A stretch of 53,850 nt of DNA from Syntrophus gentianae. GTDB taxonomy: Bacteria > Desulfobacterota > Syntrophia > Syntrophales > Syntrophaceae. The DNA is taken from the NCBI RefSeq assembly GCF_900109885.1, contig NZ_FOBS01000022.1, forward strand, positions 1 to 53,850, written 5' to 3'. The notes beneath the pieces were generated by a model, which did not search any database, was not told where the DNA came from, and saw nothing but the letters and a program-made list of their open reading frames with translations. Positions 24,852 through 34,339 of this stretch are shown one piece after another (the stretch's first letter is position 1; every line of letters begins with the position of its first letter). The position numbers and the translations under genes were made by a program.

Positions 24852-27515
24852 CTACCCTTCTTCCATGATCTGAAATTTCTTGAATGCCGCTTTCAATAGG
24901 AGATGTTTCTCCCGCAGGACCTTGTGTTTCTCTTCCTCTTTGCGGATGACGGCCTCCGCTGCTTTCTCCTGGAAATCGCGGTTGGCCAGTTTCCGGGAAA
25001 CCTGAGCCAGGTCTTTTTCCACCTTAGCCATTTCCTTTTCCAGCCGGGCCTTCTCTTCGGCGATATTGATCAGACCTTCCAGCAGCACAAAGACGCGCAT
25101 GGAGCCAACGACCCCTGTCGCCACGCCCTTGGGCTCTTCCATATCGCCCTGGATGTCAAGCTCTGTCAGACCGGCCAGATTGAGGATGTTGCTCTGCGCC
25201 GCCGTCATCAACGCTTTATCTTTCTCTTGAGGTGCGGAAAGAATCACGCGGAGCTTCTTGGAGGGAGCAATTCCCATCTCTCCCCGGATATTCCGAATGG
25301 AGGTGACCACCTCCATGACCAGGGCCATCTCCCGCTCCGCCTCTTCATCGACCAGCCCTTCATTCACCACGGGGAAGGAACTGACCATGATGGAAGTCCC
25401 GTCCTGAGAGAGCTTCTGCCAGATCTCTTCCGTCACGAAAGGCATGAAGGGATGGAGCAGCTTCAGGCCGCCCTGGAGGACCTCTTTCAGGGTGGACTGG
25501 GCCGCCAGGCGCTCTGCCGGTGTTTCCTTGCCATAGAGAGTTGGTTTGGCCAGCTCCAGATACCAGTCACAGAACTCATGCCAGAAGAAGGAATAAACGG
25601 CGGCGGCAGCGTCATTGAACCGGTATTCATTCAGACTACGGATGACCTCGCCGGTAGCCCGCTGAAGCCGGCTTAAAATCCAGCGGTCTTTCAGGGATTT
25701 CTGCATTGTGCCGCCTGCGGCCCCTTCGACGGGATAATCCTCCAGATTCATGAGGGAAAAACGGGCGGCATTCCAGATCTTGTTCACGAAGAATTTGTAG
25801 CCTTCGATGCGCTCCTCGGACATCCGGACATCCCTTCCCTGGGCGGAAAAAGCGGCCAGGGTGAAGCGGAAGGCATCGGTTCCATACTTGTCGATCATAT
25901 CCAGGGGATCGATGCTGTTCCCCTTGGACTTGCTCATCTTCTCCCCCTTTTCATCACGCACCAGGGCATGGAGATAAACATCCCGGAAGGGAACGTCGTG
26001 CATGATGTATTTCCCCATCATCATCATCCGGGCCACCCAGAAGAAGAGGATGTCGAACCCGGTGATCAAGAGTGAGGTGGGATAGAAGGTCTTCAGGGCA
26101 GGCGTCGAGTCCGGCCAGCCCAGGGTGGTAAAGGGCCAGAGGGCGGAGCTAAACCACGTATCCAGGACGTCCTCCTCCTGACGGAGGGATGCATTTCCGC
26201 AATCGGGGCAGGCATCGGGATCCTCCGTGGAGACGATCATCTTGCCGCAGGAGTCGCAATACCAGACGGGGATGCGGTGTCCCCACCAGATCTGGCGGGA
26301 GATGCACCAATCGCGGATGTTGTTCATCCACTCGTAGTAGGTCGCTTCCCACATGGGCGGGACAATCCGGGTTTTCCCCTTGACCACGGCGCTGATGGCC
26401 GATTTGGCCAGGGGTTTGATCTTGACGAACCACTGTTTGGAAACGGCGGGCTCGATGTCGGTCTTGCAGCGGTAACACTGCCCCACGTTGTGCATGTACG
26501 GTTCAACGCCGACCAGATAGCCCTGCTTCTCCAGATCGGCTACGACGTTCTTCCGGCATTCGTAGCGGTCCTGCCCCTGGTAGGGGCCGCCGTTCTCGTT
26601 GATGGCGGCGCTGCCGTCCATGATGTTGATGATTTCCAGCGAATGCCGTTCCGCCATGGCGAAGTCGGCGGGATCGGAGGACGGGGTGATTTTCACCGCA
26701 CCGGAGCCGAATTCCATGGTCACGTAATCATCGGCGATAATGGGAATCCTCCGGTTCACCAGGGGAAGAATCACGTCCTTGCCGACGAGATCCTTGTAGC
26801 GGACATCATCGGGATGCACGGCCACGGCCGTGTCGCCCAGCATGGTTTCGGGACGGGTGGTCGCCACGATGATCTCGCCGCCGCCGTCGGCCAGGGGATA
26901 GCGGATGTTCCAGAGGGAACCGGCCTCCTCCTTATATTCCACTTCCAGATCGGAGATGGCGGTATGGCAGCGGGGGCACCAGTTGACGATGTAATCCCCC
27001 TGATAAATCAGATCTTCGTTATAAAGGCGGACGAAGACTTCCCGCACGGCCCGCGAAAGGCCCTCATCCATGGTAAAGCGTTGCCGGTCCCAGTCGCAGG
27101 AGCACCCCAGCCGTTTCAACTGATTGATGATGACCCCGCCGAACTTGGCCTTCCATTCCCAGACCCGCTCGATGAACTTCTCCCGGCCGAGATCATGGCG
27201 CGTCAGCCCTTCTCGGGCCAGTTCCTGCTCCACCACATTCTGGGTGGCGATGCCCGCGTGATCCATTCCCGGCATCCAGAGGGCGTTATACCCCTGCATC
27301 CGCTTGAAGCGGACGATCACATCCTGCAGTGTGTTGTTCAGGGCATGCCCCATGTGGAGAATACCCGTCACATTGGGCGGCGGGATTACAATGGCGAAAG
27401 GCGGTTTCTCCCCCTCGTCCTCAGCATGAAAAAAACCCGAATCCAACCAGTATTGATACCATCGTTCCTCAACTTCCTGAGGTTCATACGCTTTGTTTAA
27501 AGACCCTTTGTCCAT
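24852..27515 (-). CDS. valS: Valyl-tRNA synthetase
   Basis: 887 residues from ATG 27515, preferred over the TTG at 27539 because GGAG lies about eight bases upstream. Class I signature HIGH-type motif is PNVTGILHMGHAL (near 45) and the KMSKS motif is GEKMSKSKGNS. An editing domain (TTRPETMLGDTAVAVHP) and a C-terminal coiled-coil arm (EEKARLEKEMAKVEKDLAQV) are present, so the protein is complete. It also has two Cys pairs (CDSC, CPDC) of an inserted zinc ribbon near 420-440. Confidence 0.98.
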   Translation of the reverse strand: MDKGSLNKAYEPQEVEERWYQYWLDSGFFHAEDEGEKPPFAIVIPPPNVTGILHMGHALNNTLQDVIVRFKRMQGYNALWMPGMDHAGIATQNVVEQELAREGLTRHDLGREKFIERVWEWKAKFGGVIINQLKRLGCSCDWDRQRFTMDEGLSRAVREVFVRLYNEDLIYQGDYIVNWCPRCHTAISDLEVEYKEEAGSLWNIRYPLADGGGEIIVATTRPETMLGDTAVAVHPDDVRYKDLVGKDVILPLVNRRIPIIADDYVTMEFGSGAVKITPSSDPADFAMAERHSLEIINIMDGSAAINENGGPYQGQDRYECRKNVVADLEKQGYLVGVEPYMHNVGQCYRCKTDIEPAVSKQWFVKIKPLAKSAISAVVKGKTRIVPPMWEATYYEWMNNIRDWCISRQIWWGHRIPVWYCDSCGKMIVSTEDPDACPDCGNASLRQEEDVLDTWFSSALWPFTTLGWPDSTPALKTFYPTSLLITGFDILFFWVARMMMMGKYIMHDVPFRDVYLHALVRDEKGEKMSKSKGNSIDPLDMIDKYGTDAFRFTLAAFSAQGRDVRMSEERIEGYKFFVNKIWNAARFSLMNLEDYPVEGAAGGTMQKSLKDRWILSRLQRATGEVIRSLNEYRFNDAAAAVYSFFWHEFCDWYLELAKPTLYGKETPAERLAAQSTLKEVLQGGLKLLHPFMPFVTEEIWQKLSQDGTSIMVSSFPVVNEGLVDEEAEREMALVMEVVTSIRNIRGEMGIAPSKKLRVILSAPQEKDKALMTAAQSNILNLAGLTELDIQGDMEEPKGVATGVVGSMRVFVLLEGLINIAEEKARLEKEMAKVEKDLAQVSRKLANRDFQEKAAEAVIRKEEEKHKVLREKHLLLKAAFKKFQIMEEG

Positions 27516-27720
27516 GACAGGTGCTCCAAAAAATTTCAAAGGCGGCAGCCCGCCGCCTTTTTCTCTCCTCGTTCGACCTTGGGGAAGGCAGCCCTGCGCC
27601 CTTAAAAAAGATTTATATTCGAATGCAGGAAACTCTTTATTACAAGGGGCATCCTTATCGTTATCCCTTTTTTAAGTCAAGCGATTTTGCAGCGTTTCTC
27701 CGGCTGGAAAGGGGAACGAT

Positions 27721-28662
27721 TTAGAGGGATTTCTCCCCCAGAAAGCGTCCGGCAGACCGCACGATTCCCTCCCTGTCCCCGGCGTCAAACCAGGAGATCT
27801 CCGGATCAGCGCCGAACCAGGTCAGCTGGCGCTTGGCGTAATGCCGGGTTTCCCGTTTTATTGAACGCACGGCCTCCTCAAGCTCAAGGGTTCCTTTCAG
27901 GACCCGGACCAACTGCCGGTAGCCCAGGGCCTGCATCGGCTTGAGGTCCTCGGAAAACCCCATCTCCAGGAGGCGCTGAACTTCTTCGAGGAAGCCCTGC
28001 GCCATCATCTGATCCGTTCTCGCCTCAATGCGCTCATAGAGAAGGGGACGTTCCACCCGCAGACCTATTTTCAGGACTTTGTAGGGCCGCTGGGCGAAAC
28101 CGTGATCCTGCTGCTGATCCACGATCGAGACGCCGGTCAGTTCGAGGACTTCCAGAGCCCGGACCATCCGTGCCGCATCGTTGGGATGGATGGTCGCCGC
28201 AGCGCGGCTGTCCTTCGATTTCAATATCTCGTAAAGGCCGGGTTTGCCCTCCCGTTCCAGAATGGCGGCATAGAAACGGCGCAAAACCTCGTCGGCGCCT
28301 GGCCCGTCGAAGAGTCCCCCCAGAAGGGCCCGGATATAAAGTCCCGTGCCCCCGGCCACAACGATCCCCTTCCCCTGCCGATGGAGATCGGCGATGGCGG
28401 CCCTGGCCCGTTCCATATAGGATGCCGCGCTGAAGGCCTCATCGGGATTCACGATATCGATGAGATGGTGAGGAACCAGGCCTTGTTCGGCGGGTGTCGG
28501 TTTCGCCGTTCCGATATCCATATGGCGATAAACCTGCATGGAATCGGCGCTGACGATTTCCCCGTCACAGAGCTTCGCCAGGGCGATGGCCGTCCCGGTT
28601 TTGCCCACGGCGGTGGGACCCATCACCACGAGAAGGCAGGGCTTTTCCGTCTCTCTGATCAT
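27721..28662 (-). CDS. miaA: tRNA dimethylallyltransferase
   Basis: 313 residues from ATG 28662, which has an AGGA box five bases upstream and gives the usual family length. An ATG at 28686, overlapping the mutL stop (TAATG), is an alternative that adds eight residues. Motifs: P-loop GPTAVGKT, SADSMQVYRHMDIGTAKP, HHLIDIVNPDE, VVAGGTGLYIRALL and, in the C-terminal region, KRETRHYAKRQLTWF. It prenylates A37 of tRNAs reading U-starting codons. It is coupled to mutL; about 205 bases separate it from valS. Confidence 0.97.
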   Translation of the reverse strand: MIRETEKPCLLVVMGPTAVGKTGTAIALAKLCDGEIVSADSMQVYRHMDIGTAKPTPAEQGLVPHHLIDIVNPDEAFSAASYMERARAAIADLHRQGKGIVVAGGTGLYIRALLGGLFDGPGADEVLRRFYAAILEREGKPGLYEILKSKDSRAAATIHPNDAARMVRALEVLELTGVSIVDQQQDHGFAQRPYKVLKIGLRVERPLLYERIEARTDQMMAQGFLEEVQRLLEMGFSEDLKPMQALGYRQLVRVLKGTLELEEAVRSIKRETRHYAKRQLTWFGADPEISWFDAGDREGIVRSAGRFLGEKSL

Positions 28663-28685
28663 TTTATCCTGCCCGCTCCCATGCA

Positions 28686-30557
28686 TTACCGGCGTTTGAA
28701 CATCCTTTCGATCTCCCGCTGTGGGTACAGGACATAGACCGGTCTTCCGTGCGGACACGTCGCGGCAAAAGGGGTGGCGTCCAGATCCCGGCATAACTGA
28801 ACCACCTCCTCGCGGGTCAGTTGCTTTCCGGCCTTGACTGCTCCACGGCAGGCCAGAAAGGCATAAATTTTATCCCTTTTTTCCTCGAGGGAAAGCGCGC
28901 CCTCTTTCTCTGTGAAATCTGAAATCAGGTCCCTCACAAGGCTCCCCACCTCAAGATGCGCCAACAGGGCCGGCAGGGCCTTGACGATCACGGCGTCACT
29001 GCCGAAGGGCTCCACTTCAATACCGGTCTGCTCCAGAAGAGGGATCAGGTCGGAAAGCCTCTCAAAATCCGGTTTGGCCAGGCTCAGAACCTCGGGAAGC
29101 AGAAGTCCCTGTATAACGGGCTTCCCACTGTGCGCCCCGTTTTTTATCTTTTCAAAGAGGACCCGTTCATGAGCGGCATGCTGGTCAATCAGGATCATCC
29201 CTTCGGGGGAGGGGAAAATCAGATAGGTATCCCACAGGGATCCGGCATAGAGGAGATCGGTAAAAACCGGAGAGGAGGAAGCCCGGTGCGGTGCGGGAGC
29301 TGACTCGAACAGATCAAGAGCTGGAGAGCCCTCTCTTCCCGGTCCGGGTTGCCCAGTCGGCGAAGTCATTGGAATTTCCGATCTGGTCCCGGAGCCAATC
29401 CCCGTGCTGACCTCTGCCCTGCTCCCAAACATCAGTTTTCGACTTCCCGAGGCCAGGGAGTAACGCTTCAACGCTTCGGAGACTCTGGAGGAATACTCTT
29501 CATTCGAAAAAGGCTTTGTCTCCGTTCCAACCGGTCCCGCGGGCAGCAGGCCGGAAGAAAACGGTCCAACATCCCGCAGCATCGAGGACAGAGCCTCGAC
29601 GATCGTTTCATAGACGAGCCGGGGCTGCCGGAAGCGCACCTCCAGCTTCGCGGGATGGACGTTCACATCCACGTCGGCCGGGTCCGGATCGACATAGAGC
29701 ACCACCGCCGGATAGCGCCGCGGCTCGATGACCCGCCGGTAGGCCGTCATGACCGCATGGTTCAGAAGATAATCCTTGACATAGCGCCGATTGACAAAAG
29801 CGTAGATCTGCCGCGTCGTCGCACAGGTAAAGTCGGGACGGGAGGCAAAGCCATAAATCCGGAGTCCGTCACGGCTGCTTTCAATCGGCTGCATCCGGTC
29901 GGCGTCCCCGCTCCCGAGGACGAGGGCGATCCGCTCCGCCAGGCGATGCGTCGCCGGATAGGAGAACAGCTCGCGACCTTTGGCGAGGACCCGGATTCGG
30001 ACATCGGAATTGGCCAAAGCCATTCGGGTGATCACATCAAGACAATAGGCCCGTTCCGTTGTCTCCGCTTTGAGAAATTTCTTCCGCACGGGCACGGAAT
30101 CAAAGATCCGGCTTACCGTCACGGTGGTGCCGACGGGACAGCCGGCTTCCGTGATTTCAAGGATCTCTCCCGCTTCCACAATGATCCGCACTCCGGCGAG
30201 GACATCGGGGGTGCGGGAAACCAGTTCCGTTCGCGAAATGGAGGCAATGCTCGCCAGCGCTTCTCCCCGGAAGCCGAAGGATCGTACACGGTAGAGATCG
30301 TCGAACTCCGAGATTTTGCTGGTGGCGTGACGGGCAAAGGCCAGGGAAACATCCTCGGCGTTGATTCCGCCGCCGTTGTCGGTCACCCGGATTAATCCGC
30401 AGCCTCCCTGCTCCAGTTCGACAGTGATCTCCGTGGCCCCGGCATCCACGGCGTTTTCTACAAGTTCCTTGACGATGGACGCTGGTCTTTCCACCACCTC
30501 GCCGGCGGCGATTCTGTGGGTCAGCGTTTCGGGAAGGAGGTGAATTCTGCTTTTCAA
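28686..30557 (-). CDS. mutL: DNA mismatch repair protein MutL (endonuclease type)
   Basis: 623 residues with a TTG start and GGAGATGATC ahead of it. The GHKL ATPase N-terminus has ELVENAVDAGATEI, DNGGGI and RSFGFRGEALASIASIS. The C-terminal domain has the metal-binding endonuclease motif DQHAAHERVLFE (DQHA-x2-E-x4-E), ACRGAVKAGKQL and CPHGRP. So it should nick DNA itself, as in species without MutH. A low-complexity linker lies at about 340-430. It is directly upstream of miaA, a common arrangement. Confidence 0.97.
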   Translation of the reverse strand: MKSRIHLLPETLTHRIAAGEVVERPASIVKELVENAVDAGATEITVELEQGGCGLIRVTDNGGGINAEDVSLAFARHATSKISEFDDLYRVRSFGFRGEALASIASISRTELVSRTPDVLAGVRIIVEAGEILEITEAGCPVGTTVTVSRIFDSVPVRKKFLKAETTERAYCLDVITRMALANSDVRIRVLAKGRELFSYPATHRLAERIALVLGSGDADRMQPIESSRDGLRIYGFASRPDFTCATTRQIYAFVNRRYVKDYLLNHAVMTAYRRVIEPRRYPAVVLYVDPDPADVDVNVHPAKLEVRFRQPRLVYETIVEALSSMLRDVGPFSSGLLPAGPVGTETKPFSNEEYSSRVSEALKRYSLASGSRKLMFGSRAEVSTGIGSGTRSEIPMTSPTGQPGPGREGSPALDLFESAPAPHRASSSPVFTDLLYAGSLWDTYLIFPSPEGMILIDQHAAHERVLFEKIKNGAHSGKPVIQGLLLPEVLSLAKPDFERLSDLIPLLEQTGIEVEPFGSDAVIVKALPALLAHLEVGSLVRDLISDFTEKEGALSLEEKRDKIYAFLACRGAVKAGKQLTREEVVQLCRDLDATPFAATCPHGRPVYVLYPQREIERMFKRR

Positions 30558-30894
30558 AAGATCATCTCCAGTTCACAATGAATTTCAACAGGTCGTGAAA
30601 TTATCAAAAACGTAAATCTGCTGCAATGAAGAAAATAGGATGCGCTTGTTCTTCCTGCGAAATGATCCGAAAGAACTGATCCAAGCCCCCCATGGCCACC
30701 ATCCGAAACACGGCTTATCCTGGCAATATGCACTTCAGGGGAAATTCATCCATCGGATGAGCTTGCCTATATCGCAACAATTAAGTTTAGAATAAATATA
30801 TTTCGAAATATTAATTGACATTTATATCGAATTTCGAATATCAATGTATAGATGTTCGTTAATCCAGATCATCCTTATAGGAGGGAGATAGAAC
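30558..30894. other. Divergent intergenic region between mutL and panB
   Basis: About 335 bases; the panB-proximal 120 are very AT-rich and carry a promoter candidate with two palindromes. The mutL-proximal part shows nothing recognisable. Confidence 0.5.
30798..30845 (+). promoter_or_regulatory. panB promoter candidate with two TCGAA palindromes
   Basis: TTGACA at 30815-30820 and TATCAA at 30839-30844 (18-base spacer) form a sigma-70-like promoter. Palindrome ATATTTCGAAATAT (30798-30811) lies just upstream of the -35, and a second, TCGAATTTCGA, lies in the spacer. AT-rich dyads placed like this suit an Lrp/AsnC-type regulator, and such a gene lies just downstream of panB. The link is inference. 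Confidence 0.5.
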
Positions 30895-31731
30895 ATGAAC
30901 AGGAAAAAAGTGACCATTGCTGAATTGCAGGAAAAGAAACAGAAGAAACAGAAGATCACCATGCTCACGGCTTATGATTATCCGACCGCAAGGATATTGG
31001 ATCAAGCAGGGATCGACACGGTCCTCGTTGGAGATTCAGGGGGCATGGTTGCCCTTGGGTATGAGTCAACCGTCCCTGTGACCATGGAGGAGATGTTATT
31101 CATGTCCAAAGCGGTTGCAAGGGGCATCAAGAGCGCCTTTGTTATTGCAGACATGCCTTTCATGTCCTATCAGGCAAGTGATGAGAAGGCGGTCGAAAAC
31201 GCCGCGCGTTTTATCAAAGAGGCCGGATGTGATGCCGTGAAATTGGAAGGAGGAAGTGAATTTGCCTCCACCGTCAGGGCGATTGTCCGGGCGGGGATAC
31301 CGGTCTGCGCTCATATAGGCCTGACTCCGCAAACCGCGACCATGCTGAGCGGGTTCAAAGTACAAGGGAAAGACGCTGAAGGGGCCAGGAGACTAATCCA
31401 AGCAGCCAAGGATCTTGAAGAGGCCGGGGCCTTTATGATCGTTTTTGAGTGCATACCCCATTCCCTGGCAGCAAAGATCACGGAAGCATTGAAGATACCT
31501 ACCATAGGAATCGGCGCAGGAAAGGATTGTGACGGCCAGGTTCTTGTGTATCATGACACCGTCGGCCTCTTTGAAAGGTTCATCCCCAAGTTCGCAAAGC
31601 AATATATTCAGCTTACGCCCATCATCCGGGATGCGGTTACTCAGTACAAGACGGAAGTCGAGGCAGGGACGTTCCCGGGCCCCGAGCATGTCTTTACAAT
31701 GAACCAGGAGGAACTTGATAAACTCTATTAG
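30895..31731 (+). CDS. panB: 3-methyl-2-oxobutanoate hydroxymethyltransferase
   Basis: 278 residues. It transfers a hydroxymethyl group from methylene-THF to ketoisovalerate in the first step of pantothenate synthesis. Motifs: ITMLTAYDYPTARILDQAGI, DTVLVGDSGGMVALGYEST, DMPFMSYQ, AVKLEGG, HIGLTPQT, FECIP and TIGIGAGKDCDGQVLVYHD. GGAGGGAG precedes the ATG. panC, panD and other pantothenate genes are absent here; only coaX, later in the pathway, is nearby. It is followed by an Lrp-type regulator with a 51-base gap, an unusual pairing. Confidence 0.97.
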   Translation: MNRKKVTIAELQEKKQKKQKITMLTAYDYPTARILDQAGIDTVLVGDSGGMVALGYESTVPVTMEEMLFMSKAVARGIKSAFVIADMPFMSYQASDEKAVENAARFIKEAGCDAVKLEGGSEFASTVRAIVRAGIPVCAHIGLTPQTATMLSGFKVQGKDAEGARRLIQAAKDLEEAGAFMIVFECIPHSLAAKITEALKIPTIGIGAGKDCDGQVLVYHDTVGLFERFIPKFAKQYIQLTPIIRDAVTQYKTEVEAGTFPGPEHVFTMNQEELDKLY

Positions 31732-31782
31732 ATTGTTGTGAGCTTGCGCTTATGGCACTTTGAAAAAAAATCAGAAGGCTAT

Positions 31783-32253
31783 ATGACCACTGAAAAAAGA
31801 AACATTGATGAACTCGATGCAAAGATCATTGCGATGCTTCAGTCGGACGGCAGAATGAGCAACACGGAAATCGGGAAGTCGCTTGCGGTCTCCGAGGCAA
31901 CGATACGGGGAAGAATAAAACGCCTTATTGATGATGAAGTGATCCAGATCGTTGCCGTATCAAATCCTCTGAAGCTCGGGTTTGAGATCACGGGCGATCT
32001 CTATATCAGCGTTGACATAGCAAAGATGGAGCATGTCATCAGCTCGATCAGCAAGTTCAAGGAATTGTGGTACATCGTCTCGACAACCGGCAGCTCCAAT
32101 TTAAACGCTGAATTTGTCGTTAAAAATCTGGAAGACCTTCACGATCTTGTATACAACCGCCTCAGTAAAATTGACGGTATCCAGAAAGTCGAGACTGCCG
32201 TCATTATCAAATACGTAAAACGGAGATACGATTTCGGAACCCCCTATGATTGA
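31783..32253 (+). CDS. Lrp/AsnC-family transcriptional regulator
   Basis: 156 residues from ATG 31783, which has AGAAGG four bases upstream; the frame back to 31738 has no such box. The N-terminal HTH (about 8-60) reads DELDAKIIAMLQSDGRMSNT, then AVSEATIRGRIKRLIDDEVI. The C-terminal RAM ligand domain (about 70-145) shows ISVDIAKMEHVISSISKF and WYIVSTTGSSNLNAEFV. These regulators bind amino or keto acids. Position after panB suggests a local regulator sensing a branched-chain precursor, which is inference. Confidence 0.9.
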   Translation: MTTEKRNIDELDAKIIAMLQSDGRMSNTEIGKSLAVSEATIRGRIKRLIDDEVIQIVAVSNPLKLGFEITGDLYISVDIAKMEHVISSISKFKELWYIVSTTGSSNLNAEFVVKNLEDLHDLVYNRLSKIDGIQKVETAVIIKYVKRRYDFGTPYD

Positions 32254-32604
32254 ATTGCATAACGAACCATCTCTCTAAAAACGATGGTCCTGAACCATCG
32301 GTGGAGAATCTCAAATTTGGCTCAGGAACCATCTAATAAGGGGCAGGTGATAACAGATTACAAATCGGCGGCAACGATATCCTGGAGTATAGGAGGAGGC
32401 GAAAGGAGGACAGCCGAATGTCTCAGGCGATAGCCGGGAACCATCCGCAGATGCCAACAAAATGAAGCTATCTTTTTAAAAGTAATCGTTGACGCCACCG
32501 AGACGATCTCATCTTCGGTTGGTCTATCTATAAGTCACTTTCTTAAAGAATGCCGCATACTTTTTTTAGTTGCCAGGTATGCAGAATTGTTATACCAAGT
32601 AACC
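32254..32604. other. Intergenic region with GAACCATC repeats and a tiny ORF
   Basis: GAACCATC occurs four times (32264, 32292, 32326, 32438), and one copy forms a hairpin with ACGATGGT (32281-32300). A 15-codon ORF (32418-32465) is preceded by an unusually strong AGGAGGAGG/GGAGGA tract. No known RNA class was recognised. It could be leader sequence, a decayed gene start or a regulator target. Confidence 0.45.
32418..32465 (+). other. Possible 15-residue peptide ORF with strong ribosome site
   Basis: ATG at 32418 opens a 15-codon frame (MSQAIAGNHPQMPTK) ending in TGA at 32463-32465. GGAGGA at about 32405-32410 is well placed for translation. It may be a remnant of a lost gene's 5' end or a leader peptide; nothing confirms expression. 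Confidence 0.3.
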
Positions 32605-33492
32605 ATGGAACTCCGACATATACGATATTTCGTTGCAGCCGCCGAGGAACTCAACATCAGTCGTGCTTCGCGTCGGCTGAATGTCTCACAGCCGGCAATG
32701 AGCCGTCTCATCCATGACCTGGAAGAGGAACTGGCGGCTGTTCTTTTTGTCCGTGAACGATTTGGCCTCCGCTTGACTCCCGCCGGCAAAAAGTTTCTGG
32801 AATATGCCAATCAGATCATCGATCTGCACAATGAAGCGGTCCGAGTCGTGAGAAATATTTCAGGAAGTGGCGACAGCCTCGATATCGGATTTGTTCGCTT
32901 ATCCATTAGTTCGTTTCTGGGAGCGGCGCTGCGGAAATTCAGAGAGGCGAATCCCGGGATCGCCGTTAAAATCTATGAACTCGACCTTGCCGACCAGGTC
33001 AGGGCGCTCCGCAGGAAGCAGATCGATGTCGCCCTCTTTGACAATCCTCGTGACCTGGAACTCGATGAATTTGACAAGACCGTCCTGTTCGAACTCCCTT
33101 TGGTAGCCGTCATCCCTGAAACACACCCGCTGGTTGGGCGGCAGGAGGTGAGTCTCACGGAACTAGCCAAGGATGATTTCATCGGTTTCTCCGAAGAGCG
33201 TTTTCCCGGAAGGACCCAGGCGATTGTCAACGCCTGTTGGGTGGCTGCAGGCTTCAAGCCTGATATGCATTACAAGGCCAACAGCCTGGACGAAGTATTG
33301 GCCATGGTCGGATCGGGGGCTGGCGTATGTCTTTTGCCGACGGATGTGTCAGGCATGCCCCATTCAGGGGTCTCCTTTATCGCCCTCCAGGAAAAAGTGG
33401 AACCGATCAAATTTATTGCGGTATGGCGACATAACGTTAACCGCCTGATCATCAATTCACTGTTGGAGCATATCAAGTTACAATCCTCATAA
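32605..33492 (+). CDS. LysR-family transcriptional regulator
   Basis: 295 residues from ATG 32605 (an earlier in-frame start at 32587 is less typical). N-terminal winged helix: MELRHIRYFVAAAEELNISR, then RLNVSQPAMSRLIHDLEEEL and the LTPAGKKFLEYA turn. The effector domain (about 90-290) includes LDIGFVRLSISSFLG, LPLVAVIPETHPLVG and AMVGSGAGVCLLP. The effector is unknown. No divergent target gene adjoins; upstream lie panB and the Lrp gene, downstream a convergent MBL gene. Confidence 0.93.
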   Translation: MELRHIRYFVAAAEELNISRASRRLNVSQPAMSRLIHDLEEELAAVLFVRERFGLRLTPAGKKFLEYANQIIDLHNEAVRVVRNISGSGDSLDIGFVRLSISSFLGAALRKFREANPGIAVKIYELDLADQVRALRRKQIDVALFDNPRDLELDEFDKTVLFELPLVAVIPETHPLVGRQEVSLTELAKDDFIGFSEERFPGRTQAIVNACWVAAGFKPDMHYKANSLDEVLAMVGSGAGVCLLPTDVSGMPHSGVSFIALQEKVEPIKFIAVWRHNVNRLIINSLLEHIKLQSS

Positions 33493-34299
33493 TCAGTCAA
33501 AGGTTTCAACGGCGGACAGGGCATTTTGCCGATGCCTGATCTCGTGACCATGGCCGGGATAAACCACCGCCGGGGCAAGCGTCTTCAACAGCTCCCCATA
33601 GGTCCTTTTTGTAATTTCCCGACTCCAGCAGAAACGGTTGAGCCTGCCCGGACTGCCTCTGAGGACATTGACGATGAGGTCGCCGCAGATCAGCTCCCGG
33701 GTTCCAGGGTTATAAAAGCTGAGGGAGTCTTCCGTATGACCCGGCGTTTCCATGACCTCCCAATCGTCAAAACCGGCAGGGCAGGTTTGCGGGGAATTTT
33801 GCCGTTTTTCGCCTGGATTGGAAGACGGGGAAAGGTCCAGATCGAAATACCGGATCCGATGTTCCGGACAGGGGGCTTTGATCATCTCTCTCAATCCGGG
33901 CAGAGGAATTCCGGAGAGGCTTTCAACGCGCAGATGGTCAAACCTCCTGACATAGCGGCTGCACCAGAAAGAAGCAGGCACAAAACCGACGAACCAGCTC
34001 CGGATCAGGGATAGTTTTCTTTTTCCGTGGAAATACTCCCGGACCAGGGGAGAAAAGAGAATTTCGGTTGAAGGCGGGCATTTTTTCAAGAAGGACCCCA
34101 TCCCGCCGATGTGGTCGATGTGAAAATGGGTCGCCGTGATAAAACGGACATCCTGCATGGACAGGTCCGGATGGCTGGCAATAAACCGTTCGACATCGCC
34201 GGCGGCGCCGATGCTTCCCACATCAACGACCATCAGGCCATCCGATCCGGAGATGACATAGGCCTGTGCAAAGCCGCAATTTGGAATCGCGTAGACCAT
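33493..34299 (-). CDS. MBL-fold metallo-hydrolase
   Basis: 268 residues from ATG 34299. The open frame extends to 34518 but would overlap truA by about 180 bases, and the extra residues (basic, Arg-rich) are not part of the fold, so it is rejected. The family motif is ATHFHIDHIGG, with VMETPGHTEDSLSFYNPGTR, LICGDLIVN and VVYPGHGHEIRH as later ligands. A central insertion (about 90-170), Arg/Phe-rich, distinguishes it from the compact MBL protein at 11609. Substrate unknown. It sits 40 bases after truA and may be co-transcribed with it. Confidence 0.85.
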   Translation of the reverse strand: MVYAIPNCGFAQAYVISGSDGLMVVDVGSIGAAGDVERFIASHPDLSMQDVRFITATHFHIDHIGGMGSFLKKCPPSTEILFSPLVREYFHGKRKLSLIRSWFVGFVPASFWCSRYVRRFDHLRVESLSGIPLPGLREMIKAPCPEHRIRYFDLDLSPSSNPGEKRQNSPQTCPAGFDDWEVMETPGHTEDSLSFYNPGTRELICGDLIVNVLRGSPGRLNRFCWSREITKRTYGELLKTLAPAVVYPGHGHEIRHRQNALSAVETFD

Positions 34300-34339
34300 C
34301 GGGGCTGGATAATTCCTTTTCTTTAATTGATGCCGGCGG

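Noticed and set aside
26277-27500. 407-codon open frame on the plus strand inside valS
   Set aside because: It lies antisense to conserved valS, has no ribosome site, and its protein is rich in His/Gly/Asp as expected for a GC-rich reverse frame.
29349-30395. 348-codon plus-strand frame inside mutL
   Set aside because: Antisense to mutL, which has its ATPase and endonuclease motifs intact.
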